Assembly: GCA_902779455.1 (NCBI GenBank)
Contig: CACZBS010000027.1
Span: forward strand, 1 to 50,457
From: an uncultured Prevotellaceae bacterium
GTDB taxonomy: Bacteria > Bacteroidota > Bacteroidia > Bacteroidales > Bacteroidaceae
Reading direction: 5' to 3'
Length of the DNA: 50,457 bases
This document shows, one piece after another, positions 43,211 to 50,457 of this stretch (positions are counted from its first letter, which is position 1; every line of letters starts with the position of its first letter). Below the pieces are notes generated by a model, which saw nothing but the letters and a program-made list of their open reading frames with translations, was not told the DNA's origin and did not search any database. A program made the position numbers and the translations under genes.

Positions 43211-43244
43211 GAAGAACTGAGAGTTGAGAACTGAGAATTGAGAG
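43211..43244. repeat. Purine-tract repeat between slyD and aroC
   Basis: GAGAAGAACTGAGAGTTGAG and onward, the same GAGAATTGAGAG type seen at 30914 and 31557. It directly precedes the aroC ATG at 43247 and supplies a purine-rich leader. Confidence 0.75.
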
Positions 43245-43246
43245 GT

Positions 43247-44332
43247 ATGCGCAACACGTTCGGACATCTGTTCACACTGACCACCTTTGGCGAAAGCCAC
43301 GGGGCGGCCGTCGGCGGCGTCATCGACGGCATGCCCGCAGGCATCGAGGTCGACCTCGACTTCGTGCAGAGCGAGCTCAACCGCCGCCGCCCCGGCCAAA
43401 GCGCGCTGACCACCCAGCGCTCCGAGCCCGACCACGTAGAGCTGCTCAGCGGCATCTTCGAAGGGCGCACGACCGGCGCCCCCATCGGCTTCATCGTCAG
43501 AAACGAGAATCAGCATTCCGAGGACTACGAACACCTGCGCACCCTCTTCCGGCCCTCCCATGCCGACTACACCTATTATTATAAATATGGTACGCGCGAC
43601 CACCGCGGTGGCGGACGCTCGTCGGCTCGCATCACGCTGAGCCGCGTCGTCGGTGGAGCCTTGGCCAAGTTGGCCCTCCGCCAGATGGGCATCACCGTGG
43701 TGGCCTACACCTCGCAGGTGGGCCCCATCGCTCTCGACCACGACTACCGCCACTACGACCTCAGCCTGGCCGAGCAGAACGCCGTGCGCTGTCCCGACCC
43801 TGAGAAGGCCCGCCAGATGGAAGCACTCATCGCCGAGGTGAAAGCCGACGGCGACACCATCGGCGGCATCGTCACCTGCGTCGTCCGCGGCTGTCCCCCA
43901 GGCGTCGGCGAGCCGGAGTTCTCCAAGCTCCATGCCTCGCTCGCCCAGTCGATGCTGAGCATCAATGCCGCCAAGGGCTTCGACTACGGAGCCGGCTTCA
44001 GCGGCGTCGACCAGCGTGGCAGCCAACAGAACGACGTCTTCATCACGTCGCCCGCCGACCCCTCCGCCATTGCCACCATGACCAACAACAGCGGCGGCAT
44101 CCAGGGCGGCATCTCCAACGGCCAGGACATCTACTTCCGCGTGGTGTTCAAGCCCGTGGCCACCCTGCTGCGCGAGCAGCAGACGGTCGACACTGAGGGC
44201 CGTTCCACCACCTTCACCGCTCACGGACGTCATGACCCCTGCGTGTTGCCAAGAGCTGTCCCTGTAGTCGAGTCAATGGCCGCCATGACCCTCCTTGACT
44301 ACGTTTTATGTTCTAAAACATCAAAAATCTAG
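43247..44332 (+). CDS. aroC: Chorismate synthase
   Basis: 361 residues from the ATG at 43247 ([19 protein letters not shown]; an upstream TTG in the repeat gives two extra residues and is rejected). Family signatures: [35 protein letters not shown], the FMN-binding [20 protein letters not shown] and the C-terminal [20 protein letters not shown]. Converts EPSP to chorismate with reduced FMN, the last shikimate-pathway step. Spaced ~36 nt from slyD. Confidence 0.97.
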   Translation: MRNTFGHLFTLTTFGESHGAAVGGVIDGMPAGIEVDLDFVQSELNRRRPGQSALTTQRSEPDHVELLSGIFEGRTTGAPIGFIVRNENQHSEDYEHLRTLFRPSHADYTYYYKYGTRDHRGGGRSSARITLSRVVGGALAKLALRQMGITVVAYTSQVGPIALDHDYRHYDLSLAEQNAVRCPDPEKARQMEALIAEVKADGDTIGGIVTCVVRGCPPGVGEPEFSKLHASLAQSMLSINAAKGFDYGAGFSGVDQRGSQQNDVFITSPADPSAIATMTNNSGGIQGGISNGQDIYFRVVFKPVATLLREQQTVDTEGRSTTFTAHGRHDPCVLPRAVPVVESMAAMTLLDYVLCSKTSKI

Positions 44333-44371
44333 AAAATATTCGGCAAAATTGCAAATTTCTTCGACAAATCC

Positions 44372-44402
44372 TTTGTCGTTTCAGAAATTTTGCTTATCTT
44401 TG
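44372..44402 (+). promoter_or_regulatory. Promoter of a candidate small RNA
   Basis: TTTG at 44372-44375, 19-nt spacer, TATCTTTG at 44395-44402, one of the best matches in the window. No gene follows; a terminator lies 70 nt downstream. Confidence 0.65.
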
Positions 44403-44408
44403 CACTCG

Positions 44409-44506
44409 CAAACTTCGGGCTTGTGAAAGTCTGAGTTGCTTTAGTTAAGTCTAGTTTAGTTTTTGTGTTGGTTGAGGGCTGCCAATTGGCAGCCCTCAAA
44501 TTTTTC
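44409..44506 (+). ncRNA. Candidate ~100-nt small RNA
   Basis: Sits between a consensus promoter (44372-44402) and a perfect 28-bp palindrome followed by a T tract (44472-44506). The internal sequence has complementary words (GCAA...TTGC, ACTTC...GAAAGT) and no plausible reading frame with a ribosome site. I do not recognise the RNA family. Confidence 0.5.
44472..44506 (+). terminator. Perfect palindromic terminator
   Basis: TTGAGGGCTGCCAA and its exact complement with no loop bases (44472-44499), then ATTTTTC. A classical intrinsic terminator shape, downstream of a strong promoter. Confidence 0.8.
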
Positions 44507-44586
44507 GAATAAAGGAAGCGTCTTCCTGCCGACACAAGCAACAAGAACGGTAACTTTTATTTACAAACGAAGCTTTGGCGATCAAG

Positions 44587-44665
44587 AAGCGGCACTTCTC
44601 GAGGCAAAAAGCACCGCTTCTCGACTCAAAAAGCGGCACTTCTCGGGCCGAAAAGCACCGCTTCT
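44587..44665. repeat. Dispersed AAGCGGCACTTCTCG / AAAGCACCGCTTCT repeat, copy 2
   Basis: Four alternating units: AAGCGGCACTTCTCG at 44587-44601 and 44631-44645, AAAGCACCGCTTCT at 44608-44621 and 44652-44665. The two unit types are mutually pairing. The sequence at 44631-44650 equals 12938-12957. The rest of 44333-44912 holds the small RNA, the promoter at 44815 and no gene. Confidence 0.8.
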
Positions 44666-44756
44666 GTTTCGCGGCGATAATACACGACTGAGAATCAAAC
44701 AGTTACAAAAGCAAAGCTATAAATTGTCAGTTTATTTTACAAACGCCCCATCTGCT

Positions 44757-44822
44757 CTATCATAAACATTCCTAATTGTGAGGGTAAAATCGCAGGAAAA
44801 CGGAAAAAAATGTGTATCTTTG
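44757..44822 (+). promoter_or_regulatory. Promoter region of the GH128-like gene, similar to the carbonic anhydrase promoter
   Basis: CTATCATAAACATTCCTAAT at 44757 onward, GTGAGGG, then TATCTTTG at 44815-44822. The same arrangement with most bases identical is found at 48044-48109, so the two genes may share a regulator. Confidence 0.6.
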
Positions 44823-44912
44823 TCACTTGATTTAGGAATTATCCAATGCGTAAAGCTAACGCCGACGGACATCCCTCCTTTGAGACCATCGGATAAAAAC
44901 AAGGAATGACAT

Positions 44913-47729
44913 ATGAAGGCAATCAGACAAAAACCGACATTTCTCAGAGTGCTGGCAGTACTCTTTCTGTCAATGGTGGGCTGCATGGCATGGGCAGCCA
45001 ACTCAAGACAGACCGTCAGTCAACTCAACAGCACCAGGACGGTCTCTGGCGACGTTGACTTTATCATCACCGCCGACACGCCTTTTGGCTCAAACGGCGT
45101 CGTCAACATCACGAATGTCGAGCATGCCGTACTCATACTGTCCAAGGTGCGCCCCTCGGCTGCCATTACGCTGCTGCCAGGCCATGTGAAGATCAACGGA
45201 GCACAAGCCGTCGACGGACAGAACTGTCAGGTGAAGATGTACGGTCAGGGCACCATCATCATGCCTTATGCCAGCGACATCAAGCCACTGACCGTCTATT
45301 CGGGACAGAACTTTTCCGGGGAGGCCGTCAACGACTTCGGACTGGAGGACACGAATGGGTTTATGAACACGCTGACCGACGCGAAGCTCAACAACCGTAT
45401 CCGTTCGTTCCGACTGAAGCGAGGCTACATGGTCACCTTCGCGCTGCGGCCCGGCGGCTATGGCTACAGCCGATGCTTCATTGCTGCCGACGCGGACCTG
45501 GAGATGGCCAGCCTGCCGACCGTCATGGATGAGAAGATTACATCGTATCGGGTGTTTAAGTGGAACGACACGAGCAAGAAGGCGTTGGCCACAGCCGACG
45601 GCGATTTCTCTATTTGCTCTGCTCTCAACGTGACGAGCACCTATACGTGGGGCGTCGGTCAGGACATGACGCCGGACGTGGAGAGCGTCCCTCACCATAT
45701 CAAGGAGAACTGGCCGACAGCTACGGAGCTGGGAGCAGCCACCTGGTCGCCACACATGAAGACCAACAACGAGCCTCAGAACACGAATGACGACCCATGG
45801 GTGAAGCAGAGCGTCAACGAGATTCTTGCCAACTGGGAGGGGCTGATGGCCACGGGCATGCGCCTTTGCTCGCCTTCCTCATGGGACGGCAGCGACTACT
45901 GGAACGCCACGGGCTTCCTGAAGGAGTTCTTCGACAGCATTGATGCACGCGGTTGGCGATGCGACATCATCGACCTGCACGGCTATTGGCTGCTGAGCAA
46001 TTTCCAGACCAACATCCCCAACTGGTACAATGCCGTCAGGCGGCCCGTATGGGTGTCCGAGTGGGTGTGGGGTGCCTCATGGAACGCCGACGGTGCCTTT
46101 GCCGGCGGCGTCACGGAGGCCGGGAACGCAGCCAACGTCAAGAGTATCTGCGAGTACATGAACGGCCTGCCCTATGTGGAGCGCTACTTCTACTGGAACA
46201 ACGAGGCCGACATCTCAAAACTCTACAAGGACGGAAAACTCACCGCGGCCGGCGAATACTATGCTGCGATGGACCCAGGGCTTGGCTACACCGGGGCTGC
46301 CGGCTATGTGCCAGCCGAGCCGACGATCAAGGCCCCCACCCTATCGAATGTCACAGCCGCAGGCAAGGTCAACCTGAGGTGGAACAATGACTACGGCGAC
46401 CTGTATCAGAGTATGACACTGGAATACAGCAGCGACGGCGGCTCGTGGCAGACGGTGGCAACCTACGGCCAGGATGATGTTCTCACGACATACACTCACG
46501 AGGCAAGCATGGGCGGAGGGCGATACCGTGTCCGGGCGGTTGACTATCTGGGCAACGAGCATGTCTCGGGAGTGGTCAGCGTGACGGGCGGCAATGTGTT
46601 CTACCTCTACAACGTGGGGGCACAGCAGTGGCTCACGTCGGGCAATGCCTGGGGCACGCACGCCTCACTGGCACCTTATGGCGGCATCGACGTGATGACG
46701 ACGGAGACGGCCGACGGCCATTACACCATCGACACACAGCTTGTCAATGGCGACAACCACTTCATGAACATACTTGACAATGGCCCCTGGATGGACCAGA
46801 CACCCGGGCAATGGACATTCACCGAGGCCGGCGGCGGTGCTTTCCTGCTGACCTGCAACGGTAAGAACCTGGTCTACGACGGCTCGTCGGCGTCACTCAT
46901 CGGCAGCGATGCCACTGACGCAGGCGCCCAGTGGCTGTTCATGACCCGCGACGACCGCATGGAGCAGCTCAGAATGGCTACCACTGAGCGTCCCGTCGAC
47001 GCCTCATTCCTGATCGTCGACAACGATTTTGCCCGCTATAACGACACGCGGCGTGCCTACTGGCAAGGCGGCCCGGTGGTGGGAGGGCATTTCGACGGGA
47101 CCAAAGGGAACCAATGCGCAGAGAAGTACAACACCACCTTCGATGTCTTCCAGACCATCAGCGGTGCTCCTGCCGGAATCTATAGGTTAGCGGTGCAAGG
47201 CTTCTACCGCAACGGTGGCTATGCCGAGGCTGCAACGAAGCACAACAACGGGACGGAGCGCCTCGATGCCGTGCTCTATGCCAACAACGAGAGCGTGCCC
47301 CTGCCGTCGATCTTCGCCGAGGCAGGAAAGCTTGACGTCGGCGTGACGACCGGCGGTATCAACGGTAAGTTTCCGAACACGATGGATGATGCCGCATTGT
47401 TTTTCCTGGAAGACACGCTCTATAAGACGACGCTGGAGTTTACACTTGAGGAGGGACAGGACCTGCGCATAGGCATACGGAAGTCCATGGCCACTGCCGG
47501 CGACTGGACCATCTTCGACAACTATCGACTCGACTACCTCGGGCTGCCACCCGTGTCCTACGACGTGAATGGCGACGGGCGAGTCTCGATAGCCGACGTA
47601 GCAACACTGGTGAGCATCATCTTAGGCAACAATATAGGCATACGGGCCGATATGGACGGCGACGGCTCCGTGACGTCTGCCGACGTGACTGTCTTGCTGG
47701 ACATCATCATGGGGCAAACGGAGCCTTGA
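44913..47729 (+). CDS. Secreted GH128-like (Glyco_hydro_cc) glycosidase with dockerin tail
   Basis: 938 residues with an N-terminal signal segment (LAVLFLSMVGCMAWA). Residues ~60-240 are beta-rich. Residues ~265-460 look like the glycosyl-hydrolase catalytic core (GH128/Asl1-like, beta-1,3-glucan-type): acid/base candidate E287 in NNEPQNTND, and nucleophile candidate E383 in WVSEWVWG. Fibronectin-like (~470-540) and beta-sandwich modules follow, and residues ~883-938 are a dockerin-like pair of calcium loops (DVNGDGRVSIADVATL, DMDGDGSVTSADVTVL). Substrate could be beta-1,3-glucan; only the fold and acids support that. The dockerin and the promoter set it apart from the pectin genes. Confidence 0.82.
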   Translation: MKAIRQKPTFLRVLAVLFLSMVGCMAWAANSRQTVSQLNSTRTVSGDVDFIITADTPFGSNGVVNITNVEHAVLILSKVRPSAAITLLPGHVKINGAQAVDGQNCQVKMYGQGTIIMPYASDIKPLTVYSGQNFSGEAVNDFGLEDTNGFMNTLTDAKLNNRIRSFRLKRGYMVTFALRPGGYGYSRCFIAADADLEMASLPTVMDEKITSYRVFKWNDTSKKALATADGDFSICSALNVTSTYTWGVGQDMTPDVESVPHHIKENWPTATELGAATWSPHMKTNNEPQNTNDDPWVKQSVNEILANWEGLMATGMRLCSPSSWDGSDYWNATGFLKEFFDSIDARGWRCDIIDLHGYWLLSNFQTNIPNWYNAVRRPVWVSEWVWGASWNADGAFAGGVTEAGNAANVKSICEYMNGLPYVERYFYWNNEADISKLYKDGKLTAAGEYYAAMDPGLGYTGAAGYVPAEPTIKAPTLSNVTAAGKVNLRWNNDYGDLYQSMTLEYSSDGGSWQTVATYGQDDVLTTYTHEASMGGGRYRVRAVDYLGNEHVSGVVSVTGGNVFYLYNVGAQQWLTSGNAWGTHASLAPYGGIDVMTTETADGHYTIDTQLVNGDNHFMNILDNGPWMDQTPGQWTFTEAGGGAFLLTCNGKNLVYDGSSASLIGSDATDAGAQWLFMTRDDRMEQLRMATTERPVDASFLIVDNDFARYNDTRRAYWQGGPVVGGHFDGTKGNQCAEKYNTTFDVFQTISGAPAGIYRLAVQGFYRNGGYAEAATKHNNGTERLDAVLYANNESVPLPSIFAEAGKLDVGVTTGGINGKFPNTMDDAALFFLEDTLYKTTLEFTLEEGQDLRIGIRKSMATAGDWTIFDNYRLDYLGLPPVSYDVNGDGRVSIADVATLVSIILGNNIGIRADMDGDGSVTSADVTVLLDIIMGQTEP

Positions 47730-47830
47730 GCGACATCATGAAGCGGTGGACATAACCGATGCCCGCGAAGGCGGCCATCACGAAAAGGACCGCCCAAGCC
47801 CAATCGCTCTGAGAGAAGGGATTGATTTCA
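47707..47830 (-). pseudogene. Out-of-frame membrane-segment remnant downstream of the small gene
   Basis: In the frame shifted relative to the gene at 47828-47983, the minus strand reads NPFSQSDWAWAVLFVMAAFA and GIGYVHRFMMSLKAP before a stop at 47707, a plausible membrane helix. There is no start codon; the open frame joins the small gene after a one-base shift. It also overlaps the end of the GH128-like gene. Either a frameshifted C-terminal half or chance. Confidence 0.35.
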
Positions 47831-47983
47831 ATACTCGTCGTTTATGTAATTCTTTGTGCTCATGTCATAATATAGAGCCTCCAGCTCCTGAAGCGTCAAC
47901 TTTTCTACAGAGTGTTCTATTATCCGTATCAGCTCATCACGCCGATAGTCATCTAACTGTCCGAAACGTCCTGTATATGCCAT
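47828..47983 (-). CDS. Small 51-residue protein
   Basis: Minus-strand frame MAYTGRFGQLDDYRRDELIR and onward, ending KNYINDEY, then a stop. A perfect Shine-Dalgarno AGGAGG lies 9 nt before the ATG (seen as CCTCCT at plus 47993-47998), rare in this group, which supports real translation. Helical, charged and reminiscent of small regulatory or toxin-antitoxin-like proteins, but I do not recognise it. A membrane-type segment follows in another frame (47707-47830). Confidence 0.65.
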   Translation of the reverse strand: MAYTGRFGQLDDYRRDELIRIIEHSVEKLTLQELEALYYDMSTKNYINDEY

Positions 47984-48043
47984 GTTTTTTACCCTCCTAT
48001 TATCAGCCGCGAGACTTAGGCTTCTGGCTAATTTCTAACCTAC

Positions 48044-48109
48044 CTATCATAAACATTCATAATTATGAGGGCAAAATTACTAAAAATCGGGCAGAAATGA
48101 CTACCTTTG
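48044..48109 (+). promoter_or_regulatory. Promoter region of the carbonic anhydrase operon
   Basis: CTATCATAAACATTCATAAT at 48044 onward, ATGAGGG, and TACCTTTG at 48102-48109; the counterpart of 44757-44822. The transcript would have a ~20-nt leader before the ATG at 48134. Confidence 0.6.
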
Positions 48110-48133
48110 CTTGCTGATTTAATAAGATTTAGT

Positions 48134-48679
48134 ATGATAGACCAAATAATTGCCTACAACAAGACCTTCGTGGCCCAAAAAGGCTACGAGAAGTATCTGA
48201 CGGATAAGTACCCTGACAAGAAACTGGCCGTACTCTCATGTATGGACACCCGCCTGACCGAACTGCTCCCTGCAGCACTGGGCCTGAAGAACGGCGATGC
48301 CAAGATTGTCAAGAACGCAGGCGGACTGGTGATTTCGGCTTTCGATTCAGCCATGCGCAGCCTGATCGTCGCCATCTACGAACTAGGGGTGGAAGAGATT
48401 ATGGTGGTGGCACATTCGCAATGCGGAGCCTGCCACATGAGCTTCAGCCACTTCCGCCACGAGATGATAGCCCGTGGCGTGACGGACGAGACGTTGGACA
48501 CCATCCAGAAGTGCGGCATCAACCTGCATCACTGGTTGGAGGGCTTCAAGGACACGCCAGAATCGGTCCGAAAGACCGTAGAGACCATCAAGACACATCC
48601 GCTGGTGCCCAAGGACATCGTGGTTCGCGGCTTCATCATTGATTCAGAGACAGGAGCACTGGAGGAGATTAAGGACTGA
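48134..48679 (+). CDS. Beta-class carbonic anhydrase
   Basis: 181 residues from the ATG at 48134 (a TTG further up lies at the promoter and is rejected). The zinc site is C36 in SCMDTR (with D38/R40), H94 and C97 in AHSQCGAC, as expected for beta carbonic anhydrases of the smaller bacterial subgroup. Hydrates CO2 to bicarbonate in the cytoplasm. Its stop codon overlaps the next start (TGATG), so it leads an operon of small genes. Confidence 0.92.
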   Translation: MIDQIIAYNKTFVAQKGYEKYLTDKYPDKKLAVLSCMDTRLTELLPAALGLKNGDAKIVKNAGGLVISAFDSAMRSLIVAIYELGVEEIMVVAHSQCGACHMSFSHFRHEMIARGVTDETLDTIQKCGINLHHWLEGFKDTPESVRKTVETIKTHPLVPKDIVVRGFIIDSETGALEEIKD

Positions 48680-48879
48680 TGGACTACTTACCCAAAGACC
48701 CGGCCATTCTGGTTTCGAGCGTCAACATGCTTTTGCGTGACGAGGAGTTCGACAGCCTCGAATCGCTGTGCTATGCCTTCAGCCGAGAGCCAAAGCAGAT
48801 CAAGGCCTACCTGATGGGCAAAGGCTTCGTATGGAGTGAGCAGCAGAAACAGTTTAGACCCATAGGCTACGACGCATGA
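48679..48879 (+). CDS. DUF4250 family protein
   Basis: 66 residues. MDYLPKDPAILVSSVNMLLRD and LCYAFSREPKQI match DUF4250, a small family with no known function. Overlaps the carbonic anhydrase stop and the next start. Confidence 0.85.
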   Translation: MDYLPKDPAILVSSVNMLLRDEEFDSLESLCYAFSREPKQIKAYLMGKGFVWSEQQKQFRPIGYDA

Positions 48880-49136
48880 TCACCCGTGACAGCATAGAGA
48901 CGGCCTACAGTTTCCTGCATCAGAAGCGGCAGGTCTATATCCATTCTTCGCTCGACTGGCAGAAGGATGACATCGAGATTGCCATCGCCTCATACGCTGA
49001 TGATATGTGTCAGGAGCTGTATGATGCCATATCCGATGGCCACTCAGTCTTTCTCCGTGACCACTGCAGGTTCGAAGAGGACATAACGAAAGCAGTAGAA
49101 CAATTAGGAAATATATGCTATAATGGAACAATTTGA
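48876..49136 (+). CDS. Hypothetical protein, 86 residues
   Basis: Starts in an ATGA overlap with the DUF4250 gene. Acidic, helical (YSFLHQKRQVYIHSSLDWQK, then ELYDAISDGHSVFL). No recognised domain. The operon position supports it being real; 14 nt overlap with the next gene. Confidence 0.7.
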   Translation: MITRDSIETAYSFLHQKRQVYIHSSLDWQKDDIEIAIASYADDMCQELYDAISDGHSVFLRDHCRFEEDITKAVEQLGNICYNGTI

Positions 49137-49653
49137 AGAAAAGCTACGTCAGGACTTGCACCAGTTCCTTCTGTCAATGAAGGAGGTTGACGAGCGACTG
49201 CCTGAGTGTCCTGACGTGGAAGAGAAGTGGGAATCAATCGCCAAGGCATACATTCCCGACGGCATCAGGGAGTTTCAGGACTTTCCTTCGGCATCCCTCG
49301 GCTGGATGATGTATATCGGCATGGCCGTGGCTAAACTGTGGGATACGGAATGGGATATTTACTCGAAGATAGACGACCTCTATGCCTATCTGCGCGACAA
49401 GCGAGGCTACGACTCGCTGGACGAATATATCCGCGAAGAAGTGCTGCTACTGAGAGGCGTTGACTATACCGTATTGGAGAAACTGGTCGGTGAATGTGCC
49501 TCGCGTGTCTATAATGCACTTCGTCACCAGAACATAGAGCCGGGTACGAAAGAGGCTTTCAATGCCTACGTCTCGTGCCTCCATCAGCTCTACCTGATGG
49601 GGACAGCCATGCAGCTGAAGCGCATGGGCTATCACATGAAAGGCTACGGGTAG
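49123..49653 (+). CDS. Conserved-looking hypothetical protein, 176 residues
   Basis: Helical and acidic, no signal peptide: MEQFEEKLRQDLHQFLLSMK, SASLGWMMYIGMAVAKLWD, VDYTVLEKLVGECASRVYNAL. The sequence has a consistent pattern of a compact helical domain but no motif I can name. Last gene of the overlapping carbonic anhydrase cluster; its 3' end abuts a MmcQ/YjbR remnant. Confidence 0.7.
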   Translation: MEQFEEKLRQDLHQFLLSMKEVDERLPECPDVEEKWESIAKAYIPDGIREFQDFPSASLGWMMYIGMAVAKLWDTEWDIYSKIDDLYAYLRDKRGYDSLDEYIREEVLLLRGVDYTVLEKLVGECASRVYNALRHQNIEPGTKEAFNAYVSCLHQLYLMGTAMQLKRMGYHMKGYG

Positions 49654-49784
49654 GCGAGTTTGCTCGGGAATGCAAAAAGCATTGGAGCGATCTCGTTCTG
49701 GACAAACTTGATGATGATTTTGTTAAGCAACAGATAAAGGCATCATACGACCTCGTGGTCAGTAAGGTGCCTAATATCAGATAA
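49653..49784 (+). pseudogene. C-terminal remnant of an MmcQ/YjbR-family gene
   Basis: Frame reads GEFARECKKHWSDLVLDKLD and IKASYDLVVSKVPNIR then a stop. This is the end of MmcQ/YjbR-like proteins (W-x-x-V-x-L-D...SYDLVV-K-P). No start codon or N-terminal half exists here; it was joined to the end of the previous gene by a deletion or rearrangement. Confidence 0.55.
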
Positions 49785-49830
49785 AGGGGGATTTGTTGAT
49801 GAAAGTATTACACGAAAGTTACGATAAAGG

Positions 49831-50256
49831 ATGATGACCATAGACGATTATCTGGAGAAGCCCTACTGGCTGATTGACATCCTGCCCAAGCAGGTGCCTG
49901 CAAATAGCCGGGGGCAGTATTTCAAGATAGAAAGATACTGGCTGGAGCAGCCGCAGTTCAGCAGGATTTGCCGTAAGTTTGCCAGTCTGCTGATGAAGCT
50001 GAACTGCTACTATGGGATCGCGGTGGCAGATGCCTCCGGTGCTGTTCCTGTCTGCCTTCAGCCAGAATCTCTGGAGAAGATGCTCACTGGCGGTGATGCC
50101 GTCTATATGGTCATGGACTCTGAGAATGCGATGATAGGCTTCAACGGCGATGACCACTACATGACCCTCTATAATCCCAGTAAGGAACTGCTGGAGTTGG
50201 TTTCCCTCCTGGCGAATTCTGAGGGGCTGTTTGTCTGGAAGCCTGATAATAAGTAA
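49831..50256 (+). CDS. Hypothetical protein, 141 residues
   Basis: ATG at 49831 with a second ATG three bases on. MTIDDYLEKPYWLIDILPKQ, KIERYWLEQPQFSRICRKFA, YNPSKELLELVSLLANSEGL. Alternating hydrophobic pattern of a small alpha/beta protein; not recognised. Likely its own unit after the remnant. Confidence 0.65.
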   Translation: MMTIDDYLEKPYWLIDILPKQVPANSRGQYFKIERYWLEQPQFSRICRKFASLLMKLNCYYGIAVADASGAVPVCLQPESLEKMLTGGDAVYMVMDSENAMIGFNGDDHYMTLYNPSKELLELVSLLANSEGLFVWKPDNK

Positions 50257-50297
50257 CGAGATTTGAGCTTTATCAGGTGGCCCATAGGGACGCTTCA

Positions 50298-50457
50298 TCA
50301 GTTGTCGCAGGAGGCACTGAGGATAACGGCAGAGCACCTGAACGGTTCAAGCGCCCGTTGAGTACGGTTCACTTCGGTGCCATCTTCCGTTCTGCTGGAC
50401 TTTGTCACCTTTATCACAAGAATGCCACGCTTAACATTCTGATTATCAGTCAGTGTT
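50298..50457 (-). CDS. Possible C-terminal fragment of a gene cut by the window edge
   Basis: The minus strand is open from the window end for 52 codons, reading RGILVIKVTKSSRTEDGTEV and then NRTQRALEPFRCSAVILSAS, before a stop at 50298-50300. Composition is protein-like but it may be chance; I recognise no family. Confidence 0.3.
   Translation of the reverse strand, partial: TLTDNQNVKRGILVIKVTKSSRTEDGTEVNRTQRALEPFRCSAVILSASCDN

Noticed and set aside
44463-44765. Frame of 100 codons after aroC
   Set aside because: Begins in the terminator palindrome and runs through repeats; better explained as the RNA gene and repeat region.
49819-50337. Minus-strand 172-codon frame near the right edge
   Set aside because: Opposite a better-supported plus-strand gene with normal start; no recognisable motif.

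Overview
The window looks like a chromosomal segment from a Prevotella-type member of the Bacteroidales. Many genes are preceded by the Bacteroidota -7 motif TAnnTTTG, sometimes with a TTTG -33 box about 20 nt upstream. The gene families (DUF2723 membrane protein, HU-like protein, membrane AraC regulator with Reg_prop repeats, dockerin-like tails, YDLQGR-type C-terminal tails) fit this group. Coding DNA is GC-rich, so long antisense shadow frames are common and were ignored. No rRNA, tRNA, CRISPR array or complete insertion sequence was found.

Layout. Positions 200-889 hold a TrpF-like protein that has lost both catalytic residues. Positions 1193-22662 form a pectin utilisation region: a giant GH28-GH105-(third glycosidase-like domain) fusion, a PL1 pectate lyase, two large CE8 pectin methylesterases, a CE12-type rhamnogalacturonan acetylesterase and a membrane-bound AraC regulator. 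A TrmH-family RNA methyltransferase sits in the middle. There is no SusC/SusD pair. The enzymes would de-esterify (CE8, CE12), cleave (PL1, GH28) and finish (GH105) pectin oligosaccharides, probably under control of the AraC protein. Positions 23135-25790 are purD and two membrane proteins in a tight overlapping unit, convergent with an HU-like gene. Positions 26217-27416 are a repeat island around a DUF559 endonuclease gene. Positions 27578-39740 are mostly housekeeping: DUF2723 glycosyltransferase-like protein, polysaccharide deacetylase, queG, an Rpn-type nuclease, a dolichol-phosphate-mannose-synthase-like GT2, DUF1846 and mfd. Positions 39757-50457 hold a secreted endonuclease I with dockerin, a small secreted protein, slyD, aroC, a candidate small RNA, a GH128-like secreted glycosidase with dockerin, a beta carbonic anhydrase operon and several small uncharacterised genes and gene remnants.

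The most unusual aspect is the repeats. Two families stand out. The first is a set of G/C-rich palindromes and 27-bp tandem units arranged in inverted orientation around, and running into, the DUF559 nuclease gene. That gene is itself fused to what looks like the first ~28 residues of an MmeI-like restriction-modification enzyme. This looks like a nuclease-associated repeat element that inserted into a restriction gene. The second is a family of purine-rich/pyrimidine-rich tracts (GAGAAGTGAGA / TCTCACTTCTC) that build near-perfect long inverted repeats with a shared TATGATTAGTTCT core. The tracts also occur in frame inside conserved proteins (QueG, TrmH-family, Mfd twice), adding low-complexity peptides such as LTSHFSPLTSH. 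I regard these two as the best candidates for an undescribed system. Their mobility is an inference, not something the sequence proves.
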